Part shown: piece after piece, positions 15,467-20,301 of the stretch
How positions within the stretch are numbered: position 1 is the stretch's first letter
Layout of the letters: each line of letters opens with the position of its first letter
Virus record (IMG/VR): IMGVR_UViG_3300032322_001644
Coordinates: 1 to 25,974 of that record
Direction: 5' to 3' (one strand)
DNA: 25,974 nucleotides
Source: a virus
Position numbers and translations under genes: made by a program
The notes under the pieces: model-generated
Told to the model about the DNA's origin: nothing
Seen by the model: only the letters and a program-made list of their open reading frames with translations
Databases searched by the model: none

Positions 15467-16143
15467 GCGAAGATGTCCTCTGCGATGATGCGGCGCTCTG
15501 TGGCGACCAGCCGGTTCTCCTGCAGCGCCTGGCGGTACTGCGCCCAGCGCGCCGCCAGCCGTTCCTCGAACGCTTCCGCCGCATCGAGGATCGCCGCCTG
15601 CACGTCTGGGCTCGCATGCACGCGGATCGGGCACAGCGGCAGCCCGCCCGAGTAGCTGACGAAGTCGCACCACGCGCGCCCCGTAACCATCAGCCCGGTC
15701 TGCACCTGGATCAGGTAGTCGGACGGCATCTCGCCCTGGCAGATCGTCTGGACCTGGAACCGCTGTTGGCGGGACTTGATCTCGATCAGACCGTCATCGC
15801 CCACCAGCCCATCCGGCGAGTAGCCGATGCGGAACCGACCGAAGTCGCGCACGATGAAGCCGACCGTCTCCACCGGCGCGTAGTGCTGCGCGTAGATGCG
15901 GCGCGCCTCGGCCTCATCGTCCATGCCGCGGAGCATGTCGTCGCTGATGTAGGCGGGCTCGACATAGCGCGTGATGCGCTGCGCCAGCAGCTCCCACAAG
16001 TGCGCGCGTTCCTTTTCGTTGCTTGCTAGCTTCAGCGTCGGCGTGATGATCAGCCGCATCTCGCTGGCGGTGAGCATGCCGCAGCGCGCAGCCAGCCATT
16101 CGTCGCTGCCCTGGATTAGGTCGCGGTGGATGGTGAGGGTCAT
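15463..16143 (-). CDS. YqaJ-type exonuclease (lambda Exo fold)
   Basis: This 226-residue nuclease is predicted to resect double-stranded DNA 5' to 3' for phage recombination. The YqaJ features are present: RDLIQGSDEWLAARCGMLTASEM at the N-terminus, then YSPDGLVGDDGLIEIKSRQQ, which supplies the D...ExK of a PD-(D/E)XK site. It is followed by the usual YLIQVQTGLMVTGRAWCDFVSY. The start is the ATG at 16143, overlapping the upstream stop (ATGA). The length is normal for the family. No RecT homologue is visible in the window. Confidence 0.93.
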   Translation of the reverse strand: MTLTIHRDLIQGSDEWLAARCGMLTASEMRLIITPTLKLASNEKERAHLWELLAQRITRYVEPAYISDDMLRGMDDEAEARRIYAQHYAPVETVGFIVRDFGRFRIGYSPDGLVGDDGLIEIKSRQQRFQVQTICQGEMPSDYLIQVQTGLMVTGRAWCDFVSYSGGLPLCPIRVHASPDVQAAILDAAEAFEERLAARWAQYRQALQENRLVATERRIIAEDIFA

Positions 16144-16337
16144 CGCACCAGCCCCGTCACCTTCGCGATTGCATGCGCGGTCCACACCACGCCGATCATC
16201 GCGAACCACCCGAACACCACCGCGCCGGCCATCCACAGCCCGCGGTTGTCCTGGTGGTGTTCTTCGCTGGGGGTCAGCGGCTGGCGGTGCAGCTCGCGCC
16301 CGCCCTCCACCACCCGGAACGACGGCTTGCGGCTCAT
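16140..16337 (-). CDS. Small membrane protein
   Basis: This 65-residue protein has a charged N-terminal domain (MSRKPSFRVVEGGRELHRQPL) and one membrane segment around residues 34-56 (LWMAGAVVFGWFAMIGVVW). Its start resembles that of the upstream gene product (MSARRQSFRAIEGGR). It overlaps both neighbours by ATGA. Function is unknown. Confidence 0.7.
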   Translation of the reverse strand: MSRKPSFRVVEGGRELHRQPLTPSEEHHQDNRGLWMAGAVVFGWFAMIGVVWTAHAIAKVTGLVR

Positions 16338-16561
16338 GCGCGCCCTCCCTTCGCCATGTCAAATCGCCGCCACACATCGGGCAGCGCGTCGAACCACGGC
16401 AGCTCGCCGGCCAGCATCGCGTCGGCTGCGTTTTGGAACCCGTGCCGCCGCATGATCGCAGCGACGAAGATGCGCCCGGTCGTCACGACGCGGTCACCAC
16501 CAGCAGCCGGCGGGCATCGTCCGCCTTCGATGGCGCGAAAGGACTGCCGGCGCGCGCTCAT
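16334..16561 (-). CDS. Small hypothetical protein with ambiguous start
   Basis: This 75-residue protein runs from the ATG at 16561, which overlaps the upstream stop. The part after residue 25 (RIFVAAIMRRHGFQNAADAMLAGELPWFDALPDVW) is clearly coding. A GTG at 16486 gives a 50-residue alternative and itself forms a GTGA overlap with an open frame ending in ADDARRLLVVTAS. The first 25 codons lie over a 28-bp duplication, so either start may be used. The similarity of MS--QSFRAIEGGR to the next gene's N-terminus favours the long form. Function is unknown. Confidence 0.65.
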   Translation of the reverse strand: MSARRQSFRAIEGGRCPPAAGGDRVVTTGRIFVAAIMRRHGFQNAADAMLAGELPWFDALPDVWRRFDMAKGGRA

Positions 16562-16618
16562 GACGCCACCTCGAGCGTCGCGTGCGTTTGCACCAGCAGC
16601 CGGCGCGCATCGTCCGCC
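16498..16618. repeat. 28-bp direct repeat pair, 27/28 identical
   Basis: Copies lie at 16498-16525 and 16591-16618, exactly 93 bases (31 codons) apart. The upstream copy on the coding (minus) strand encodes ADDARRLLV in the gene 16558-16782. The other copy encodes the same peptide in the same frame beyond that gene's stop. This looks like an in-frame tandem duplication of a gene's 3' end. Confidence 0.85.
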
Positions 16619-16782
16619 AGCGCCTTGATCCGGCCCGCGTCGGCGCGCACCTGCGCGGCCGGCACCTGCGCGTGGTCGGTCAGTGCCAGCAGGTCATCCG
16701 CGCGCGTGGCGATGACCGTCAGCGCCGCAAGCAGCCGCGTGTCGCGCGACAGGCCGGGCACGAGAGGCAAGATGGCGTTCAC
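16558..16782 (-). CDS. Small hypothetical protein
   Basis: This 74-residue helical protein begins MNAILPLVPGLSRDTRLLAAL and ends TLEVAS. The GTG start at 16782 overlaps the upstream stop (GTGA); an earlier in-frame ATG gives only a Gly-rich antisense-like extension. Its C-terminal ADDARRLLV is repeated in frame past the stop codon, so the present stop may have truncated a longer ancestor. Function is unknown. Confidence 0.68.
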   Translation of the reverse strand: MNAILPLVPGLSRDTRLLAALTVIATRADDLLALTDHAQVPAAQVRADAGRIKALADDARRLLVQTHATLEVAS

Positions 16783-17012
16783 GGCGCCACCGCCAGCGCC
16801 GCGCGCATCGCCATCGCCTGCCACTTGTCCAGCACGATCTGCTTCCGGCCGCCAGGCTGGATCACCAGAAGCCCGTCCGGCCGCGTGGCGATGCGCAGCG
16901 GGTCGCCGTCGATGCTGATGAAGGTGCCGACGATGGTGATCGCCGGGTCGGTGCTGGCCGGCGCGTCCGCCTGGGTGTCGGCGGGCTGCTCGGGGGTCAG
17001 ATCAAGGGTCAC
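16779..17012 (-). CDS. Small hypothetical protein
   Basis: This 77-residue protein has an acidic, probably disordered start (LTPEQPADTQADAPAST) followed by a small beta domain (ITIVGTFISIDGDPLRIATRPDGLLVIQPGG). The GTG start at 17012 overlaps the upstream stop (GTGA). Function is unknown. Confidence 0.7.
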   Translation of the reverse strand: MTLDLTPEQPADTQADAPASTDPAITIVGTFISIDGDPLRIATRPDGLLVIQPGGRKQIVLDKWQAMAMRAALAVAP

Positions 17013-17182
17013 TGCTCGTTCTCCGGGTTGTGGGTGGTGCAGACGCCAGCCGCCGCCGCGATCTCGTGCAGCAGGTCGGCAGGCATTCGGGGGAGCGCCG
17101 GCTTTGGCGCGGGCCAGTCGCGCAGGGTGCGCGCGACGGCGGCGGTCACGGCGTCGCAGGCCGCGGTCAGGGGGTCGGTCAT
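17009..17182 (-). CDS. Small hypothetical protein, first gene of leftward operon
   Basis: This 57-residue protein begins MTDPLTAACDAVTAAVARTLRDWPAP. It is the first gene of a ten-gene chain in which every junction overlaps. GAGGAA lies seven bases before the ATG at 17182, a better ribosome binding site than that of the genes behind it, which fits its role as the entry point for ribosomes. A 47-bp divergent gap with a palindrome lies upstream. Function is unknown. Confidence 0.7.
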   Translation of the reverse strand: MTDPLTAACDAVTAAVARTLRDWPAPKPALPRMPADLLHEIAAAAGVCTTHNPENEQ

Positions 17183-17203
17183 GCGCTTTCCTCGTTGACA
17201 GAT

Positions 17204-17218
17204 AGGGCCAACGGCCCT
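17204..17218. promoter_or_regulatory. Palindrome in the divergent gap, candidate operator
   Basis: AGGGCC-AAC-GGCCCT is a perfect inverted repeat in the 47-bp space between the leftward gene starting at 17182 and the rightward gene starting at 17230. TTGACA at 17195-17200 is nearby but has no good -10. The HTH protein encoded at 17438-17659 is a possible ligand (inference). Confidence 0.45.
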
Positions 17219-17229
17219 GCACAGAGGGC

Positions 17230-17460
17230 ATGAGCAAGCGCACCTACGACCCCCGCCCCGTCTCCGTTCCTGCGCTTCCCGCCGGCGCCGTTGGGTTCCT
17301 GTCCCGCCGAACCGATCGGCCAGAGCGGCTTGCGCTGTTCCACGCCGATGGCACGCTGTCGAGCACCTTCGCCATCTGGGAAGGTGAAACGGACATTGCC
17401 GCGGCGCTGCAGGCGGCTGGCATGACGCTGCTGCCCGGTGGTGCCGTTGTCCGCGGCTGA
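17230..17460 (+). CDS. Small hypothetical protein
   Basis: This 76-residue protein begins MSKRTYDPRPVSVPALPAGAVGFLSRR and has a beta-rich middle (RLALFHADGTLSSTFAIWEGE). It reads rightward between two leftward operons. AGAGGG is only one base from the ATG, so initiation is either weak or leaderless. It overlaps the downstream HTH gene by 23 bases in another frame, which suggests coupling. Function is unknown. Confidence 0.65.
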   Translation: MSKRTYDPRPVSVPALPAGAVGFLSRRTDRPERLALFHADGTLSSTFAIWEGETDIAAALQAAGMTLLPGGAVVRG

Positions 17461-17659
17461 ATTCCGCGCGGCCCTCGCCGCGCTGGGGCTTTCGCAGGTC
17501 GCTGCAGCCGAAGCCTTGGAAGTGGACGCGCGCACGGTCAGGCGCTGGGCGCTTGGCGAGCGCGAGGTTCCGGGGCCGGTGCGCGTGGCGCTGCGGCTCA
17601 TGGCTGTTCCTCCGCAAGGATTTGAGCCACCGCCGCAACCTCGTCGCGCGCCTCGATAG
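17438..17659 (+). CDS. Helix-turn-helix regulator (XRE-like)
   Basis: This 73-residue DNA-binding protein has an HTH at about residues 7-50: EFRAALAALGLSQVAAAEALEVDARTVRRWALGEREVPGPV. The spacing is that of small XRE-type phage regulators. It begins at GTG 17438 or the adjacent GTG 17441, inside the previous gene, with no strong ribosome binding site. The Pro/Arg-rich tail runs 62 bases into the end of the opposite-strand gene 17598-17804. It may control the divergent promoter region at 17183-17229 (inference). Confidence 0.8.
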   Translation: MVPLSAAEFRAALAALGLSQVAAAEALEVDARTVRRWALGEREVPGPVRVALRLMAVPPQGFEPPPQPRRAPR

Positions 17660-17804
17660 GGCCGACCGCGCAGCACGCGCGCAGCCCCTTCACTTCCCAC
17701 GCGGTTTCCGTTTCCGCCGCCATCTGGTCGGCGTCGTCCTGCGTAAGCCACTCGGTCTCTTCCGCAGAGCCGTCGCGAAGGATGCACAGGCAAAGCCACA
17801 TCAC
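17598..17804 (-). CDS. Small acidic hypothetical protein
   Basis: This protein of about 67-68 residues begins MWLCLCILRDGSAEETEWLTQDDADQMAAETE and contains three cysteines near its two ends. The start is either the GTG at 17804, which overlaps the upstream stop as GTGA, or the ATG at 17801. Its tail overlaps the HTH gene on the other strand by 62 bases. It is the last gene of the operon that starts at 19463. Function is unknown. Confidence 0.62.
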   Translation of the reverse strand: MMWLCLCILRDGSAEETEWLTQDDADQMAAETETAWEVKGLRACCAVGPIEARDEVAAVAQILAEEQP

Positions 17805-18427
17805 GCGGCCTCCCGCGTGGCGGCGGTCGCCGCGATGGACAGCAGCAAGTCACGAAACTCGACCGGCGTGGCGTTCCGCTTGGCCTTCTTGTCCTTGCCG
17901 CCGATCATGGAAACCAAGCCCTTGCGGCGGGCATATTCGTAGCCGTGGCGCTCAACCATTTTCGGGTCTAGGCGCTGCTCCCCCTTGCCCCAGCGCAGCG
18001 ACGGCAGATCGACGCCGTGCGCATAGAGCCACGTCGCCTTGCGCGCCTCGTGACCGTAGAAGCCTTGTTCCACGTAGCAGGTCCACCCACCAACCAGGTC
18101 GGCGGCGTGCCACCCGCCTGAGCGCGGCGGCACCGTCAGCCCGTGCGCCGCCCATGCGCGGCTGTCGGCCGGGTGCTCCAGCACGCCACCCCAGCGGCGC
18201 ACGGCGGCAAGCGCGGCGGCAAAACAGCCGCCGTCGTCGCCTAGCGCGTATTGGTGCGGCTTGCGCGGCGACCCGTGCCAGAACCGCCCCCAGCGTTCGC
18301 ACGGCGGATGCGCCACGACAGGATGCGGGCCAGCGTAGCGGCGCGCGTCGCGGACTTCATCCCAGGCGTCTACATGCGGCAGGCCGGCATAGACGCCCGC
18401 AGGCTCAACGTAGAGCCCCGCGATCAC
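17801..18427 (-). CDS. PPC-motif protein, possibly C5 DNA methyltransferase-related
   Basis: This 208-residue protein begins MIAGLYVEPAGVYAGLPHVDAWDEVRDARRY. It has HPPCERWG with C43, WGGVLEHPADSRAW around residues 79-92, and QGFYGHEARKATWLYAHG. PPC followed by an E-H/N-P/V segment and a late K-T-L segment recalls motifs IV, VI and VIII of cytosine-C5 methyltransferases. However, the protein is short, has no target-recognition domain and shows no clear SAM-binding FxGxGG. I recall similar unannotated phage and prophage proteins. It may be a minimal methyltransferase, a nucleotide-modifying enzyme or a non-catalytic relative. The GTG start at 18427 overlaps the upstream stop (GTGA). Confidence 0.82.
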   Translation of the reverse strand: MIAGLYVEPAGVYAGLPHVDAWDEVRDARRYAGPHPVVAHPPCERWGRFWHGSPRKPHQYALGDDGGCFAAALAAVRRWGGVLEHPADSRAWAAHGLTVPPRSGGWHAADLVGGWTCYVEQGFYGHEARKATWLYAHGVDLPSLRWGKGEQRLDPKMVERHGYEYARRKGLVSMIGGKDKKAKRNATPVEFRDLLLSIAATAATREAA

Positions 18428-18696
18428 GCCGCCACCCTCTCCGCATCGGCGAGCTCGCGCCGGATCCGCAGCACCAGCGCATTCGCGCGATCCCACGCGC
18501 CGCTCGTGTGCGCGTGGTCGTCGGACCACTCGAGGTCGCGCAAGGCCTGCTCGGCGCGCGCCAGGTCAGCGCGCAGGTCGGTGATGTGCGGCGGGTCGCA
18601 GTCCCGGCAGGTCCAGCGATCGTCGGCAACCCGCGCGTTGCGCGTGCGGCAGCCGCAGGCGTGGCACTCGCCGTGAGGGGACCAGGGCTCGCTCAC
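18424..18696 (-). CDS. Zinc-ribbon protein
   Basis: This 90-residue protein has an N-terminal zinc ribbon: CHACGC at residues 11-16 and CRDC at about 30-33 give two CxxC knuckles. A charged helical C-terminal domain follows (ITDLRADLARAEQALRDLEWSDDHAH). The GTG start at 18696 overlaps the stop of the tiny upstream gene. A DNA- or protein-binding role is likely, and the target is unknown. Confidence 0.75.
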   Translation of the reverse strand: MSEPWSPHGECHACGCRTRNARVADDRWTCRDCDPPHITDLRADLARAEQALRDLEWSDDHAHTSGAWDRANALVLRIRRELADAERVAA

Positions 18697-18761
18697 AGCG
18701 CCGCCCCCAGCATCAGCACGCCGATCGCAGCGGCCAGCAGGACGCCGATGATCTCGGTCAT
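18693..18761 (-). CDS. 22-residue membrane micropeptide
   Basis: The sequence MTEIIGVLLAAAIGVLMLG plus AAL is essentially one membrane helix. The ATG at 18761 shares its first base with the previous TGA (TGATG) and its own TGA overlaps the next GTG, so both junctions are coupled. AAGGCGGGG lies upstream. It is small enough for automatic annotation to miss. Function is unknown. Confidence 0.55.
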   Translation of the reverse strand: MTEIIGVLLAAAIGVLMLGAAL

Positions 18762-18976
18762 CACAGCCCCGCCTTCGCCAGCGCGCGCTGGGCTGCCTGC
18801 GCAGTCGGGCCGTCGCCTTGCCCGATGTCGTCGAGGCGCGTGAGGCAGGAGCGCAGGGCGTCGGCGAGGATGACGCCGCGGCACCGCATGTCGGCCAATC
18901 CCGCCAGCGCCTGTGCCGCCTCGGCCTCGCGCATGTCGGCGTCGGGGCTGCTGAAGACGGGCAGCGGGGCGCTCAC
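18761..18976 (-). CDS. Small hypothetical protein
   Basis: This 71-residue helical protein begins MSAPLPVFSSPDADMREAEAAQALAGLADMRCRGVIL. The GTG start at 18976 overlaps the upstream stop (GTGA). There is no membrane segment or recognised motif; two cysteines flank the central helix. Function is unknown. Confidence 0.68.
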   Translation of the reverse strand: MSAPLPVFSSPDADMREAEAAQALAGLADMRCRGVILADALRSCLTRLDDIGQGDGPTAQAAQRALAKAGL

Positions 18977-19197
18977 GACGCGCGCCCCTCGGCGGCGGCG
19001 ATGGCTTCACGGGCGCACCGCTCGATTTCTTTGAGTTCCAGAACGTAGATATCAGCCATCGCTGAATACCGCTGCGACACGCGCGTTGTGTCGTCGCGCA
19101 TCCACTCGAACCGCTTGCGCAGTTTTTCCGCCAAGTCGCGGGCGCCCTGCGCGCGGCCTTCGCTAAAAGCCTGCTCAACCACGTCTGGGGTGCTCAC
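18973..19197 (-). CDS. Small helical hypothetical protein
   Basis: This 74-residue charged, helical protein contains EGRAQGARDLAEKLRKRFEWMRDD and YVLELKEIERCAREAI, probably a coiled coil. The GTG start at 19197 overlaps the upstream stop (GTGA); upstream in-frame sequence is Cys/Arg-rich and antisense-like. Function is unknown. Confidence 0.7.
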   Translation of the reverse strand: MSTPDVVEQAFSEGRAQGARDLAEKLRKRFEWMRDDTTRVSQRYSAMADIYVLELKEIERCAREAIAAAEGRAS

Positions 19198-19463
19198 AGC
19201 ACACCTTCCGGGGCAACGCCCTGAAACTCGCAATCAACCTTCACGCAGGGGTGCAGTTTGTGCCGCGCCTTGAACACGCGCGCCGCCCGCATGCGACCGC
19301 GCTTCGCCAACACGTCGAAGCCGGCATTCAGCGCGCCGGGCGCAAGGTTCAGCACGACGTCGTCCGTAATCTTGCCGTGGCGGCAGACGAACCACGCGAC
19401 GTGGCGCGCGGCTTCCTGGCTGATTTCTGGGGTGGTGTCGGGCTGGGTGTCGGTGCTGGTCAC
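19194..19463 (-). CDS. First gene of the repressor-controlled leftward operon, hypothetical
   Basis: This 89-residue protein begins with an acidic Thr-rich stretch (MTSTDTQPDTTPEIS). It continues with EAARHVAWFVCRHGKITDDVVLNLAPGALNAGFDVLAKRGRMRAARVF, which has the look of a small winged-helix or HTH DNA-binding domain. The start is the GTG at 19463, five bases after a strong CGGAGG. It occupies the position of lambda N (first leftward early gene behind the operator), but no arginine-rich RNA-binding motif is seen at its start. Function is unknown. Confidence 0.75.
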   Translation of the reverse strand: MTSTDTQPDTTPEISQEAARHVAWFVCRHGKITDDVVLNLAPGALNAGFDVLAKRGRMRAARVFKARHKLHPCVKVDCEFQGVAPEGVL

Positions 19464-19484
19464 TGCGGCCTCCGGGTTGATGCC

Positions 19485-19501
19485 GCTTAGTATCACTGAG
19501 C
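19485..19501. promoter_or_regulatory. Operator OL1, GCTTAGTATCACTGAGC
   Basis: This 17-bp inverted repeat (GCTTAG-N5-CTGAGC) overlaps the -10 of the leftward promoter. Two other sites of identical geometry lie at 19525 and 19926. Confidence 0.75.
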
Positions 19502-19516
19502 AGACGCCGCTTGCAA
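19489..19516 (-). promoter_or_regulatory. Leftward early promoter (pL-like)
   Basis: On the minus strand, TTGCAA (19516-19511) lies 16 bases before GATACT (19494-19489), each matching 4 of 6 consensus bases. The expected start is about 20 bases before the GTG-initiated gene at 19463. One operator covers the -10 and a second lies just upstream of the -35. Confidence 0.6.
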
Positions 19517-19524
19517 GCAAAATC

Positions 19525-19541
19525 GCTCAGGCAGACTAAGC
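19525..19541. promoter_or_regulatory. Operator OL2, GCTCAGGCAGACTAAGC
   Basis: This 17-bp site has the same 6-5-6 form and starts exactly 40 bp from OL1, about four helical turns, so the two lie on the same DNA face. It sits just upstream of the -35 of the leftward promoter. Confidence 0.75.
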
Positions 19542-19589
19542 AATCTGCGCATGGCCACAGCCAGCACGCCGGCGCGGCCGGCGCTCAGC

Positions 19590-19866
19590 TCAGCGGGCTA
19601 TGGTGCGGGAGAAGCTGAGCGACCCGTTCTGGTCATGCGCGACGCGGTAGGTGACGCGCTGGCCTGCCGCCAGGCGCGCCTCACGCTCGACCAAACCGGC
19701 GAAACAGCCTGAGCGCGCGCCAAGGATCACCTCGCCGGCCGGGATCTGGCTAAGCGCCGGGGCTTTTGCCCAGGCGCTTAGCCAGATCCCGTTGCGACAA
19801 GCCCAGCCGCCGCCGCTCAATGCGGATCACGTCGCCGACGTCCGCGCGCTGAAAGCCTTTTTCCAT
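19590..19866 (-). pseudogene. XRE-type phage repressor, frameshifted or recoded
   Basis: The ATG at 19866 opens a frame that encodes MEKGFQRADVGDVIRIERRR, then LGLSQRDLAKRLGKSPGA, and stops at TAG 19752-19750 in the middle of a typical HTH. Helix 2 is complete, but the recognition helix is cut. One base further on (+1, or a lost GC pair), the frame continues as LSQIPAGEVILGARSG to the TGA at 19592-19590. Joining the frames restores SPGALSQI, a normal XRE recognition helix, and gives a protein of about 90 residues. The gene faces cro in the position of cI. It may be inactivated, or expressed by recoding. An ATG at 19944 is possible but would place the start codon within an operator. Confidence 0.62.
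19741..19790. repeat. 50-bp near-perfect inverted repeat at the repressor frame break
   Basis: The arms GGGATCTGGCTAAGCGCC (19741-19758) and its exact reverse complement (19773-19790) are 18 bp each. After one mismatch a further four pairs close a TTTT loop (19764-19767). The arms lie within the HTH-coding segment, and each contains GCTAAGC/GCTTAGC. No U-tract follows, so this is not a standard terminator. Confidence 0.92.
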
Positions 19867-19868
19867 GC

Positions 19869-19885
19869 GCTTAGCATGCCGATGC
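19869..19885. promoter_or_regulatory. Imperfect operator-like site
   Basis: GCTTAG-CATGC-CGATGC has one perfect half and a second half matching 4 of 6 positions. It lies directly in front of the repressor ATG, where an autoregulatory site would be expected. Confidence 0.4.
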
Positions 19886-19925
19886 GGCCCGTAAGCCGCA
19901 CTTAGCAATTCGCTTGCATTCAGGC

Positions 19926-19942
19926 GCTCAGTGCGGCTAAGC
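19926..19942. promoter_or_regulatory. Operator OR, GCTCAGTGCGGCTAAGC
   Basis: This 17-bp site has the same half-sites and 5-bp spacer as OL1 and OL2. It lies 7 bp before the cro-like start codon, between the divergent repressor and cro genes. No good -35/-10 pair was found for the rightward promoter. Confidence 0.72.
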
Positions 19943-19949
19943 ATGGCGC

Positions 19950-20162
19950 ATGGAACCCATGGCCCTAATCCGCCAGCGCCGCGGCCTCATGGCGAAGATC
20001 GCGCAGGAACTGCACATCACGCGCGCCGCGGTCAGCACCTGGCGCCGTGTGCCCGCCGAGCGCGTCGTCGCCGTCGAGCGCATCACCGAGATCCCGCGGC
20101 ATCAGCTGCGTCCTGACCTGTATCCGCAGCCGACCGCGTCGCATGCGCTCGAGGTTGCCTGA
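19950..20162 (+). CDS. Cro-like regulator (YdaS/Cro family)
   Basis: This 70-residue HTH protein reads RQRRGLMAKIAQELHITRAAVSTWRRVPAERVVAVERIT and then HQLRPDLYP, the C-terminal signature of YdaS/Cro-type phage proteins. It lies opposite the repressor and immediately behind operator OR, so it is the expected rightward early repressor. Starts at ATG 19950 or ATG 19959 are both possible; neither has a strong ribosome binding site. Confidence 0.86.
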   Translation: MEPMALIRQRRGLMAKIAQELHITRAAVSTWRRVPAERVVAVERITEIPRHQLRPDLYPQPTASHALEVA

Positions 20163-20163
20163 G

Positions 20164-20301
20164 ATGACCCAGATGCGCGCCGTGTCCCTTCGCGGCGCGC
20201 TGCGGCCGGCGGGGAGTTTCCCTCCCCTGGGCTATTCCGCCGGCCGCTTCAACGCTTCGTCCTCTTTCCATGCCAACAGCATCGGGGACCACGCGCCATG
20301 A
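20164..20301 (+). CDS. Small hypothetical protein (45 residues)
   Basis: This open frame begins one base after the cro-like stop and reads MTQMRAVSLRGALRPAGSFP onward. Its TGA overlaps the next ATG (ATGA), which supports it. The DNA also forms strong hairpins (20202-20247), so this could be a leader or regulatory segment that happens to be open. Function is unknown. Confidence 0.4.
   Translation: MTQMRAVSLRGALRPAGSFPPLGYSAGRFNASSSFHANSIGDHAP
20202..20247 (+). other. Strong GC hairpin behind cro
   Basis: GCGGCCGGCGG (20202-20212) and CCGCCGGCCGC (20237-20247) are perfect 11-bp inverted arms, with a further GGGAG/CTCCC pairing possible inside. No T-tract follows directly. It lies in the position of lambda tR1/nutR, so a conditional transcription signal is possible. 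Confidence 0.5.

Noticed and set aside
17195-17223. Rightward sigma70-type promoter from TTGACA at 17195
   Set aside because: At 16-18 bp spacing no acceptable -10 is present (TGCACA at best), so only the palindrome was annotated.
19485-19942. CRISPR-like array from the repeated 17-mers
   Set aside because: The copies are few, unevenly spaced, palindromic, and tied to promoter positions. They fit operators, not CRISPR repeats.
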